Part shown: positions 32,286 to 41,934 of the stretch, in pieces | Layout of the letters: every line of letters starts with the position of its first letter | Numbering within the stretch: position 1 is the first letter of the stretch | Source: Diploptera punctata | Lineage: Eukaryota > Arthropoda > Insecta > Blattodea > Blaberidae | Reading direction: 5' to 3' | DNA: 64,000 nt | Assembly (NCBI GenBank): GCA_030220185.1 | Contig: JASPKZ010002335.1 | Location: 100,001-164,000 of the forward strand | The notes under the pieces: generated by a model | What the model was told of the DNA's origin: nothing | Databases searched by the model: none | The model's input: only the letters and a program-made list of their open reading frames with translations | Made by a program: the position numbers and the translations under genes

Positions 32286-32400
32286 TACCGAGTAAGTGGT
32301 TCAGCCAATATCGTTCGAGACTCGTGTTCTGCAGATCCTGAGTTCAAATCCCGGTTTCAACCAACATGACGGATTTTCCCCCTTACTTTTCCTCATTCGT
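32286..32400 (+). mobile_element. tRNA-like SINE head
   Basis: A-box-like CGAGTAAGTGGTTCAGCCA and B-box GAGTTCAAATCCCGG at tRNA spacing, followed by a short body. Not a complete tRNA fold. Family not matched. Confidence 0.5.
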
Positions 32401-32489
32401 CAAAAAAAATGCTGGTTTTGAATTTAATTTCGGTACCCTGATTCGTAAAGAAAAATATATCAATTTCGCTAAAGTAATGATTTTGAAAT

Positions 32490-32643
32490 ACGTAATATCT
32501 TAATATATAGAAATTACGTGTCACGTTGTTTGTCCGCGATGAAATCCTAAACTACTGAACCGATTTTAATAACATTTTGCACACTGTGTGCTGTTTTATC
32601 CAACTTGAGACCTACGGTTGTTTATAACTAAATTTATATATAC
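32490..32643 (+). repeat. Dispersed repeat fragment
   Basis: Contains TGTCACGTTGTTTGTCCGCG then AAACTACTGAACCGATTTTA, a phrase I recall from dispersed repeats in many arthropods. It directly abuts the composite element that follows. Confidence 0.35.
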
Positions 32644-32807
32644 TAGCTGGCCCGGCGAACGTCGTATCGCCTTTAAATATTTTTACGTTAATTTTTCCGA
32701 TGTTTTAATAGTTATCTGCTATTCGCGGCGGAAACAAATCCAACAAATCAAAGATCATAAAAATCGGTCCAGCCGTTCTTGAGTTATAAATAGTGTAACT
32801 AATAAGA

Positions 32808-32849
<42 letters not shown>

Positions 32850-32852
<3 letters not shown>

Positions 32853-33205
32853 GTCCCGGCCACGCGTTCCTGTGGCTAAGGTATACGTTAAAATTATGTT
32901 GTAGTAAACTAAGTGAGACATCTAAATCAGAAAGTTTTTGTTTTACACAATTTTTTAGTTCTGGTACGTTAACTACACCCGGTATAAATATGGGTGGTGG
33001 GTTATGTGGAAGTGGTTTTGTTGATTGAGATGAATTTATGTTGTCTGAATTCTCAGTATCATCCATAAGTGTATCATTAGGATTATATACATTTTTTGAT
33101 GGAATATTTTGAGGAGGCTTGTTGATTTCATTATACTTTCGTTTTTTTCTACGAACTTGTTGGCAGTTTGGATTCTCATCATCATCAAGAAGTCTCTGTA
33201 TAGTA
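32850..33205 (-). pseudogene. Gag-like (non-LTR ORF1) fragment
   Basis: A minus frame reads LLDDDENPNCQQVRRKKRKY, NINSSQSTKPLPHNPPPIFI, PGVVNVPELKNCVKQ, then LLQHNFNVYLSHRNAWPG. The PPPIF-GV-N-PEL motif is typical of the gag-like ORF1 of jockey/CR1-type LINEs, which binds RNA. Only about 115 codons are present; no zinc knuckles. The frame runs on into the TA repeat and inverted arm at one end and the fold-back at the other, so it is a captured piece. Confidence 0.55.
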
Positions 33206-33210
33206 ATATC

Positions 33211-33372
33211 TAGTAGCTGACTATAACAAGTAAGCAAATTATTTTTCTTATCATACCATATTAAGCTTGCATTGCTCAATGTTAAACATTTAATTATATC
33301 ATTTATAAAGCGTCACTGCTATAAAGTAAAAATATTCTCTTTAATTTGCTTACTTGTTATAGTCAGCTACTA
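33211..33372. repeat. Perfect 30-bp fold-back
   Basis: 33211-33240 (TAGTAGCTGACTATAACAAG...) is the exact reverse complement of 33343-33372, around a 102-base spacer. Confidence 0.9.
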
Positions 33373-33465
33373 CTAGATGGCAGTGAAGACCGAGTTCTCG
33401 CGACATCTAGTAATAATGGAGAATATAATACATACATAAGAAAAATAAGTGTTTGGATTGGATTC

Positions 33466-33535
33466 GCCTGGTGGTGTAATGGATATCACACTGAGGTACA
33501 GACTCATAGATCCGGGTTCGAATCCCGTCCAGGCA
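33466..33535 (+). tRNA. tRNA-like sequence, copy 1, probably a pseudogene
   Basis: Seventy bases fold as a cloverleaf. The acceptor GCCTGG pairs with CCAGGC and position 7 appears deleted. D-arm GTGTAATGGATATCAC keeps A14, GG and A21. Anticodon arm CTGAG/CTCAT has four pairs, loop GTACAGA. T-arm CCGGG-TTCGAAT-CCCGT. The loop would give anticodon ACA (Cys), which is unusual, while the D-arm resembles Gln/Arg tRNAs. A and B boxes are intact, so polymerase III transcription is possible. Confidence 0.45.
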
Positions 33536-33763
33536 TTTATTTTTCTTATCATACCATATTAAGCTTGCATTGCTCAATGTTAAACATTTAATTATATCAT
33601 TTATAAAGCGTCACTGCTATAAAGTAAAAATATTCTCTTTAATTTGCTTACTTGTTATAGTCAGCTACTACTAGATGGCAGTGAAGACCGAGTTCTCGCG
33701 ACATCTAGTAATAATGGAGAATATAATACATACATAAGAAAAATAAGTGTTTGGATTGGATTC

Positions 33764-33833
33764 GCCTGGTGGTGTAATGGATATCACACTGAGGTACAGA
33801 CTCATAGATCCGGGTTCGAATCCCGTCCAGGCA
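33764..33833 (+). tRNA. tRNA-like sequence, copy 2, identical to copy 1
   Basis: Same 70 bases 298 bp downstream, in the second copy of the tandem duplication, including the missing acceptor base. Confidence 0.45.
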
Positions 33834-33884
33834 TTTATTTTTCTTATCATACCATATTAAGCTTGCATTGCTCAATGTTAAACA

Positions 33885-33923
<39 letters not shown>

Positions 33924-34204
33924 AAGTCGGATTAGTTATACTATTTATAACTCAAGAACGGCTGGACCGATTTTTATGTCCTTTGATTTGTGGATTTGTT
34001 TCCGCCCCGAATAGCAGATAACTATTAAAACATCAGAAAAATTAACGTAAAAATATTTAAAGGCGATACGAGTTCGCCGGGCCAGCTATTTTACCTATAT
34101 ATTATCTATCTATAATAGCGTTGCCCAATATTATATATTTAATATGAAATTTAAAATTAAATTTCGACTGGTTGTATAGATTAAAGCCGGATATTTACTT
34201 GTAT

Positions 34205-34205
<1 letters not shown>

Positions 34206-34289
<84 letters not shown>

Positions 34290-34290
34290 G
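34206..34290. repeat. (AAT)n microsatellite
   Basis: About 28 AAT units. No LINE-C terminal motif is recognisable next to it. Confidence 0.95.
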
Positions 34291-34639
34291 GGATTATTTC
34301 ATTTGAATATATATATATATCTTTAATATTTCTGTGAATAAAAATTTAATTTAATGAAAAGTGTGCACCGAACAACATTTGAATAATTCTGTCTGCGGCG
34401 GTCTAGAAATGAAATTGTAAAAGAGTAACATAAAGAGAATTGCACTCGAAACAGCTAATGATTTTTGTGGGCACAGATCAAACCTACTTCAAGCAAGTCC
34501 TTCCTGGTTTACATATGTTTAAAAGGGGGTAAATTATAAGATTGTCAGCCGGCCCAAATAACATCATATGTGACAAAAAGCCGTCACGTAACATAACATG
34601 ACAGTTATTGAATAATCAATACTAACCTTCAGACGTGAG
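34291..34639. other. Unassigned stretch
   Basis: AT-rich, no motif. It may include the missing 5' part of the transposase relic found after the LINE-B, but I could not see it. Confidence 0.35.
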
Positions 34640-35839
34640 TGCAGATCACTTATGGACAAATACATTGATAAACAGGTTTTTATCATATAGGATAAATAAA
34701 ATAGCTGAAACAATATTCCGTGAGGACCGAAATGGATTTAGAAAGTGGTAGGGAGTTCCACTCAAAAAAAAACATAGATTGCGTTTTTAACAGCCCTATT
34801 GATAGAAAAACGAAAAGAATTAATTTACCCACGTATATAGCTTTTTTTGATTATACTAAATCATTTGATAGTGTAAGTAGAAATAAATTATGGAATATAC
34901 TAGAAATGAAAGGAATGCCTCAACACCTCATAAGAGCCATTCAGAGTTTATATATAGAAACAAATTTCAAAATAGACTGCGGAGATAAAATTAGTAAACA
35001 AAAAATAGAAATAAATCAGGGAGTAAGACAAGGGTGTCCGTTGTCACCAGTATTATTTAATTTATACTTGGACCATGTCATAAATGAATGGCAAGAACAA
35101 ATTAATATAAATAGTGTATTGACAACTCTGCTTTTTGCAGACGATCAAGTAATAATGACAGCATCAAAAATGCTTTACAATAATTCATTTATACTTCAAA
35201 TAATATCTCTCTAAAATACATTTTAAGAATATCTACATCTAAAACAAAAATATTAGCTCTGAAAGGAAAATGTGCAATAAGAACAAAAATACTGATAAAC
35301 AATATAATTATAGACCAAGTTCAGAATTTTAATTATTTGGGATGTCATTTAGTTAATGACAGAAATTTAGATAAACACACTAAAATACAACAATTCAATT
35401 ATCTATGTGGCACAATTAAACGTACTTTATTGAATAAAACTAGAAAAGAAACTATTTTGAAGTTTTACAAAGTATTGGCAGTTCCATCTATTATCTATGG
35501 ATGTGAAACCTGGACATTAACAAAGGCAGATAGTAAACAAATAGATGCTGGAGAAATGAAGATGTTAAGAGCAATAGCAGGATACCAAAGGACCGATAAA
35601 AAGAAAAACGAATATATAAGAATAGAACTTATTATATTTAATCTCTGTGAAAGAATAAAATATTATCAAAATGCTTATCTTCAGCACGTATTACGAATGA
35701 ATGAACAGCGCATACCAAGAAGAATGTATAATTATAAACCAAAAGGGAGAAGATTGTTGGGAAGACCATTGAAGAGATGGAAGGACCAATGCGACCTATA
35801 ATGAGATCGGAACAGGCTATTGGGCTTAATCCTTGTTGT

Positions 35840-35870
<31 letters not shown>
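34640..35870 (+). mobile_element. LINE-B, 5'-truncated, RT catalytic core preserved
   Basis: Starts in RT motif 1-2 (FREDRNGFRK near 34720). Then YIAFFDYTKSFDSVSRNKLW, MKGMPQHLIRAIQSLYIET, GVRQGCPLSPVLFNLYLDHV and an intact catalytic box LLFADDQVIM near 35127-35156. After a frameshift near 35200 come FNYLGCHLVNDRN, FYKVLAVPSIIYGCETWTLT, AGEMKMLRAIAGYQRTDKKK and the end MYNYKPKGRRLLGRPLKRWK. The tail has GATCGGAACAGGCTATTGGG and (GAT)n at 35838-35866. Of the LINE-B copies here it is the only one with an unmutated FADD. Confidence 0.88.
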
Positions 35871-36600
35871 ATTTTTAATGGTTTCAATAAGAAGACATCT
35901 TTCGGCAGAACGTTAGAATATCAAGAAACCAGTAAAGTGTATGGTGTTGTGCAATCAAAACACTCCTACACTATAATGCCGGTGGTGTCAAGAGCTAGAA
36001 AACTTATGCCAAAGTTACTACTGATTCTTCAAGAACCGCAAGGTATTAACGCAAGAGTTGTGGAATGCATGTTTTCAGGCTGACAACCTTGTAATAAAGT
36101 GGGACTAATAACGGTCTGTAAAAATGACAAAACAGTATGGAGAGAATTCCTCCAAGAATTATTCTTCCTTCCCAACTCTTCTACATTGCAATCTATTTGC
36201 TGTTGGACTGATAATGGTGTTCACTGCGACAGAAATATAATGAAAACCACTTTTGGCACAAGGAGACTATGATATTTAAAAAGTAGTGCCTGTCAATCAT
36301 ACTCATCAAAGACAACTAATGAAGTTGCAAAGAACCTTTGGACAGGATTTTTTTTTTTTCGCATTTTATAAGCATATGAATAGAATACAATTGTCCCATA
36401 GTGTAGGCTTTGGTGATTCTTCTTATACATTGCATCAACTCAAACAATCTAATAACAAAAAATGCAATCACTTATTTACCAGCAGTTTTCTTCTTTCTCT
36501 AAATACCAACAGGCGCACCGGTATGGTTGGGTGCTAGCTGGACTGTCATCCAGGAGTGAACAGCACTTCCAAAACACAACGAAATACTGTAGCCAAAAGG
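35866..36600 (+). pseudogene. DDE transposase relic, 5' part separated by LINE-B
   Basis: Immediately after the LINE-B tail the frame reads IFNGFNKKTSFGRTLEYQET, KVYGVVQSKHSYTIMPVVS and KLMPKLLLILQEPQG. These match by eye a DDE transposase family with the pattern SGRTL...THSYTIMP-IS...LLSPLFLVLQEP. After a stop come KVGLITVCKNDKTVWREFLQ, ELFFLPNSS and CCWTDNGVHCDR (a degraded catalytic region). A further relic HRYGWVLAGLSSR...QNTTKYCS near 36510-36595 resembles the C-terminal KYAWYKSGY...P-YC motif. Superfamily not assigned (pogo-like is possible). Confidence 0.6.
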
Positions 36601-37307
36601 AAAGTGTCAAAACTGTACAAACGCAGCCATTTTGAAGTGTGGGTGGTGTACTGCAAATGTGTTTCCAACATCTTTTCTATGACTATCAGTGTAGTGCCAC
36701 ATATGTTTCTGTATAAAAACAAAAAAGACAGTCTGGAAATATGATGCAGGGAGCAATAATATGAACACAGCATCGTTTTCATCCTGTGCGTGAACTAGTC
36801 ACTGACAGAACGTAAGTTTTCTTATTGCTTAAATCTCATATTCTGTGCCCTGTACCACATGTGTTTATTTTAGTGGGGTTGTGAAATTTAGGGGAAATAA
36901 TAATATTTTATTATACTGATTCCAATAATATTAGTTTCACTTCCATTGTTTTTTACTCCAGGTGAAGGTTTGCCTGTGTGACAGTCAGTTATAGCCGTGA
37001 CAACTAGCACCGAACCAAGGACTGCATACAGAAGGATTCTATCACCTGGTAAAAGTGGTACACCAATTAACTTTTTTCTCCTTCAAGAAACACTGACTGG
37101 TGATTATTTAGCTCTGCCATGTGCTTTTTTTTTTCAATCTAGAGTACATATCACAAAAACTACTTTTGGCCTTCTAAATTGGTCAAACACCCCACTGTAT
37201 GGTTCCATGTTTATCACACAATTTCAATTATAAGGGCTTCATCTTATCTCATCCTTCTACACACTTCTGCTTGTGATTAAAATCTAATTTTAGTCACCTG
37301 TAGAAGT
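36601..37307. other. Unassigned stretch
   Basis: Probably the 3' part of the transposon relic plus unrelated DNA. Its terminal repeat was not identified. Confidence 0.35.
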
Positions 37308-37592
37308 CCGTTACATGCGATACAAAAATTAAAGATATATAAAGCATCATATTCTAATGGGATCGCAGGAGAACTTATAAAATCAGAGGCAGAAAAATGT
37401 ATGCTTTGTATGATTTAGGAAAAAGATGCTTCTCCAAATGAGTGGAAAGAATATACTATCGTACCAACTTTTAAGAAAGGGGTAGGGCATATGAAACGAA
37501 TATGAAAAGAAAGAAGGGCATCGAAACTTGTCATTGAAACCCAGATCAAAGCGCCCAGTAAGTAGACAAGAATAAAATGGGAGAATAGCATT
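37308..37592 (+). mobile_element. LINE-A fragment with internal deletion, left half
   Basis: Reads LKIYKASYSNGIAGELIKSE (RT motif 0) and DASPNEWKEYTIVPTFKKG, then jumps directly to the C-terminal KRIKWENSI segment. Continues at 38804 after the TTAA-flanked insertion. Confidence 0.7.
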
Positions 37593-38803
37593 AGTTGAGG
37601 CGGTCAGAGGACAAGGGGTACAAGTGACATTTAAAAAAATGAATAAAGTGCAGAAATGGTTAGCTAATATGGCAAACTGTTTGGTGCCCAAGAGATATAT
37701 ATGCGTGAGTTTAACATAATCTGACATACAGTGGAGTCTTAGAAAATCACTTAGAAAAACAGCTCTTCTACTTGGAGGACAAGGGGTACTCCTTGGCTTC
37801 CAACAGCTAGATGGACTCAAGCTTAGAGCGTTATATTTTTTAATGTTTCCAATACATTTTACGTGAAGATTATTATTGTATTATTAGTATTTAATACAGT
37901 GCTGGTGATTCTTCGAGGTTTATTGATTTATCAAATATTATTATGTCTGAATCTGAATCTAATGAAGATGAGAAAGAACTTAACCTCAGCGTTCATGGAA
38001 AGTAAAATATTTTAACTACTTTATATTTTCACAATAATTGTAGGCCTACATTATAAAATAGTAGTTTTTCCAATACATTTTGAGATAATTGGAAATTATT
38101 TAACAATCTAAAGATATAATATGATTTAGATCTATAGGATTTGCAATTTAATAATGTTTATAATAAAGGTAAGATTTTTAAAATATGAAGATTGATAATT
38201 TGTGTTTCTTTTTCCTGATTGATTCCAATGAAGATGGCATTGAAGAACCTGGCACTACAGAGCCTACAGAAGAAGAAAATGCTCCAATATTGCACGTTGG
38301 CAGTAAGAGGATTAGTAAACGAGAAAATTAGATAAAAAATAAAGATAAAAGAGGAAGGAATGCAGGCAAACAATATACAGACAAGAAGGGAAACATTCAT
38401 GTGTATCCATGAATGCAGCTTTAAGTTCAATGAACTTTAAGACTGATTTTGTCAAAGAATCTTGTCGTAATTTATAACTCTTTCGATAAGTACGTATTTC
38501 CAGCCATAATAAAAACTTTGGTATGAATCTACTCTTCTTGGATAATCTATTTCAAAATATTGCTTGGATGATAAGGGGTACAAAGTGACTCTTAATGCAA
38601 AAAAAGTTATAGTATGGGCTAATGTTTATATCGATCTGTTCATATTTTACGGATAAATGAATTCATATATAAGGAACACAAACACAATTTATTCGACTTG
38701 TCAGATATTCCTGCAATTTTATATTCTTATTCATCTTTAAACTTAATTTTCTGCAAACTACTTTTTTGTCACTTGTACCCCTTGTCCTCTGACCGCCTCA
38801 ATT
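37593..38803 (+). mobile_element. TTAA-flanked DNA transposon, degraded
   Basis: Inverted ends TTGAGGCGGTCAGAGGACAA (37593) and its complement ending at 38803; about 35 bp each, matching throughout. Flanks are TTAG (left) and TTAA (right) and fit the LINE-A target ATTAAG, so the duplication was TTAA. A subterminal GAGGACAAGGGGTACTCC repeats near 37772. About 1.21 kb. TTAA duplications are typical of piggyBac and Kolobok; the ends do not start CCC as piggyBac ends do. Confidence 0.75.
37943..38470 (+). pseudogene. Transposon-borne protein relic in the TTAA element
   Basis: A start MSESESNEDEKELNLSVHGK at 37943 runs into GTAAAAT, a possible splice donor. Downstream near 38225 an acidic segment NEDGIEEPGTTEPTEEENAP, then LHVGSKRISKREN, a stop, and IKNKDKRGRNAGKQYTDKKG. 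The RN-GK-Y motif is one I recall from the N-terminus of a widespread insect transposon protein, but I cannot name it. Everything after about 38440 lacks coding signal, so the catalytic part is deleted. Confidence 0.4.
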
Positions 38804-38880
38804 AAGATATGAAAGAGAAGAATTATATACTAAGGAATGATTGGAAACAATTAGCTCAGGATAAGAATATACGGAGAGCG
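38804..38880 (+). mobile_element. LINE-A fragment, right half of the interrupted copy
   Basis: Resumes the C-terminus (RYEREELYTKE-WKQLAQDKN) after the TTAA element, then joins a second LINE-A copy at about 38881. Confidence 0.65.
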
Positions 38881-39935
38881 TTGGGTGTGGATAGGCAAAC
38901 AATTTTCGGATACTTTTGAAATTCATAATAGGTTAAAGCAAAGAGATGCACTATCGCCTCTACTATTCAATTATGTACTACAGCATGCCATCAAATCTTT
39001 AGCAGATGAAGAATGCCTAGAACTCATTGCTATTAATAAGCCGTTAGTTTATGCTGATGATTTAGTATAATTGGGCGATAACGAGGAATACTAAGGGTCA
39101 AAACACACACACACTATTAAGCAACACTAAGTAATTGGGACTGGAAATAAACATAAATGAAACTAAATATATGGTCACACATAGAAATACATTAAATAAT
39201 GGAAATGGTCAGCTAATGATACTCGTATAAGGGGGAAATCTTGAAGAAGTGGCTGAATTAAAATACTTAGGAACAATATTACATAGCAATGAGATGCACA
39301 AGGAAATTAAACATGGGCTCAATTCTGGAAATGCATGCTATTATGAATTATAGGGACTCGAAGTTCCAACTCCTTTCAAAAAACGTTAGGCTATACTGAA
39401 AATATATAAAACTGTTATTTTTTCAGTCATACTGAATGCTTGCGAAACATGGACTCTTACTTTAAGGGAGAAAAGGAGATTACGAGCATTTGAGAATAAA
39501 ATTCTTAGGAAAATGCTTGGACCAAAGAGGGATGAGCAGACAGGTGAATGGAGAAGACTACATAGCAGTGAGCTACATGATCTTTATAACGATCCAGATA
39601 TAATAAGAACAATAAAGTCTCGAAGACTAAGATGGACAGGACATGTGGCACGAATGGGGAATGAAAGAGGTGCATGGAAGCTTCTTGTAGGAAACCAGAG
39701 GGAAAACGCCCAGTTGGTAGACCAAGAATGAGGCGGGAGAAAATATTCACAATGAATTGAGGAAAGTAGATTATGCAGCAGTTGATTGGAAAACATTAGC
39801 TCAGGATAGGGATGTATAACTTATGTCCGCGCGGCCATGAAACTACGGGTTCGATAGTGTCAGTGAGTTATAGGCCTAATAGTTAATATGTCCGTGCTGT
39901 TTCTATAGTGTCAGTCAGTTAGTGAGTTAGTAAAG
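38881..39935 (+). mobile_element. LINE-A fragment, RT core to tail
   Basis: Reads GKQFSDTFEIHNRLKQRDAL, SPLLFNYVLQHAIKSLADEE, LLVYADDLV-type catalytic box (PLVYADDLV, about 39044-39070) followed by a stop. Then ILRKMLGPKRDEQTGEWRRL, IIRTIKSRRLRWTGHVARMG and the tail TCCGCGCGGCCATGAAACTA, with GTCAGTGAGTTA and a second tail-like repeat to 39935. Several stops and indels. Confidence 0.8.
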
Positions 39936-40289
39936 CTATTATTTTTGTACTGTTGCAATTCTGATGACGTATTCCACACGTGACCTTGTAACAATAAGTT
40001 TCTGTGTTCATTTGTTAACCAACTGTAGTAAATTTAATCTAATCAATGCTGTTGCCGGAGAATGGTTTCCTCTGGAGATTGAAATTTCCAAAACAAATAA
40101 AGGTACGACTCTGTGTGAACAATGGGCGTCAACATGTTCCATAATAGTGGATAGCACAATGACAACTTGATTCCTATCAAGTTTGAAACGTATAATACGT
40201 TTCACATTCAAATGCGAGCATTTTATCTGAAAGTAGGACACAGGAATAATCTGTATGAAGTTATGATGATATAGAAGGCTGTAGGCTTG
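39936..40289. other. Unassigned stretch
   Basis: ORFs of 68-77 codons on both strands; no recognisable motif. Confidence 0.35.
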
Positions 40290-40620
40290 TAGTTCCCCGA
40301 CGTCTTATAACAACTCCGGCCGTGAAAGTCTACGTCAATACAAACATATATTAGGTTTCGAATATCCGGGCGGGGGTTGATGGATTTTTAGGATGGAAAA
40401 ATCCAAGAAACAAGTGCCCCGGGAGAGACTTTAAGCCTTGGGTCCCAAGTCTGAAGATTTTCGGACTCGTAAAAGAACGTCACGTCTGAATAAAAAAAAA
40501 AAACTTGATCAAAATTTAACCGACCTTCATCCATCCGAATGATACCTTAATTCCCTACTAGATGTCTCCTCGAGGCGATGCCCCTTGCTGACACATGTAG
40601 GAAAATAAGCGTTACTAGAT
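40290..40620 (+). mobile_element. SINE-2 copy
   Basis: Body landmarks GATGGATTTTTAGGATGGAA, GCCCCGGGAGAGACTTTAAG, CTTGGGTCCCAAGTCTGAAG, GACTCGTAAAAGAACGTC and TAGATGTCTCCTCGAGGCGA. Head is eroded. Confidence 0.7.
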
Positions 40621-41564
40621 TAGTTTGTTTAAGAAAGTTCCCAACAATGAAGAACCCTAGCGGGACGAACGGGGATCAACTTTCAATTGCTTTTTTTTTA
40701 AACAAAATATTCAAACACAGTTCCTCCAAATATTGTTATTTCTTTAGTCCTGAAAAATGCATTTTTTTGTGTATTAAAATAAATAAGTTGCAATTGATTT
40801 TAAAATAATGCAATTAAAATACTATATACAATATTAACGAAAATAATGATATTGCTTTCTTTCTTTCTTTCTTAGTTTGACCTCTCCCTTAGAGATACTT
40901 ACGTGCCCCACGTCACCCGTTCCTTAAAGGGACACGACCTGTAGGGAGAATATTTTAAATTCTCGGGCAGATACACACTTTTTTGGCTACACAAAAACAT
41001 TGCGGTCCTTCCCTCCGAGACAAAACGAACATTTAAGATGAGACATAGTAACACGTCCTATGTAGTAGTATGTTAAGCAAGAGATTGTGATGATAAGGTC
41101 AAACCGCGCGATAATGTATAAGCACGGAGGTATACAAGCGTGGTATCTGTATTATTATAACAATCAGGGATAAGTCTAAAAAAGGAGGTCGAGTGGAAAA
41201 TCTGTTACGAATTTAACGCAAGTGGATCGTAATTTAAAAACATTGGTTAGTAGAAGACAAGACCTAAAGGCTAATCAAGTAAACATATTATTGAATATCA
41301 TTCGCTGAAGACTTAAATTTGCAAAACCATGGACGACCTGAGTTCTTAAATGCTACATTAGGGAGCTATGAAACATATACAGATAAAAGTAAAATTATGA
41401 AATTAGAAATAGATAAAAAATATTTTGGTGTTGCATGAAAATAAGAACCTATCATAAGTTAACATACATTAATAGTGGTGGTATTTAGATGATAAATAAC
41501 AGAGCAAGAAAATAAAATGGAATTTACCAAAATATTTATAACAGTAGACTATATTAAAATCAGT
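40621..41564. other. Unassigned AT-rich stretch
   Basis: Includes a (TTTC)n run near 40856-40878 and a GACACGACCTGT-GGGAGA motif at 40930 that recurs at 63071. No gene. Confidence 0.4.
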
Positions 41565-41932
41565 CGGCTGAGGTGGACTAGTAGTTATGCTCCTTGCCTC
41601 TGGTCCCGAGGTCGATGGATTTTTTTTATGATGGAAAAATCCAAGGAGCAAGTCCTCCGGGAGGGATTTTAAGCCGTGGGTCCCGAGTTTGAAGATTTTC
41701 AGGCTCGTTTAAGATCCTTAAGCCTGAATAAAAAGGCCTCTAAGCAAGATGTACCGATCTCAGCGTCCTTGTAATACCTTAGTTGCCTGCTAGATGTATC
41801 ATTGAGTCGGTGGTTGACCTATGTCATTCATAACATCTACAAGCAAATAAGGTAACTAAAAATTAACGTGGTCTAGTAACTCCTAAGAAAGGAGAGGTTG
41901 TGGCTCAAAAATGGGCTACGCCATAGTACATA
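41565..41932 (+). mobile_element. SINE-2, longest copy in the window
   Basis: Head GAGGTGGACTAGTAGTTATG. Body GGAGCAAGTCCTCCGGGAGG, GATTTTAAGCCGTGGGTCCC, TAAGCCTGAATAAAAAGGCC and TTGCCTGCTAGATGTATCAT, ending AATGGGCTACGCCATAGTAC and AGATATGAAA. The tail block (AGCTAACTAA-like, GGGAGCACCC-like) is shared with 61715-61985. Confidence 0.75.
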
Positions 41933-41934
41933 GA

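Larger units (their letters stand above)
33239..33894. repeat. 298-bp tandem duplication, 2.2 copies
   Basis: 33239-33536 and 33537-33834 appear identical base for base; a third partial copy runs to about 33894, where a TA run begins. The unit carries AT-rich sequence, a CATCTAGTAATAATGG segment and one tRNA-like sequence. Identity implies a recent duplication. Confidence 0.95.
32644..34088. mobile_element. Composite terminal-inverted-repeat element
   Basis: Ends TAGCTGGCCCGGCGAAC at 32644 and its complement at 34088. The arms are about 165-170 bp, match closely, and include CTTTAAATATTTTTACGTTA and TCGGTCCAGCCGTTCTTGAG. Each arm is followed inward by a TA run (about 32812-32848 and 33890-33917). 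The interior holds a gag-like fragment, a 30-bp fold-back and a tandem duplication with two tRNA-like sequences. No transposase and no certain target duplication (flanks TATATAC and TTTTACC). Confidence 0.75.

Noticed and set aside
33346..33889. Two identical 81-codon + ORFs as a duplicated gene
   Set aside because: They are identical only because the DNA is tandemly duplicated and they run through the tRNA-like sequence.
37383..37820. 145-codon minus ORF
   Set aside because: Crosses the junction of LINE-A and the TTAA element; no motif and opposite to both coding directions.
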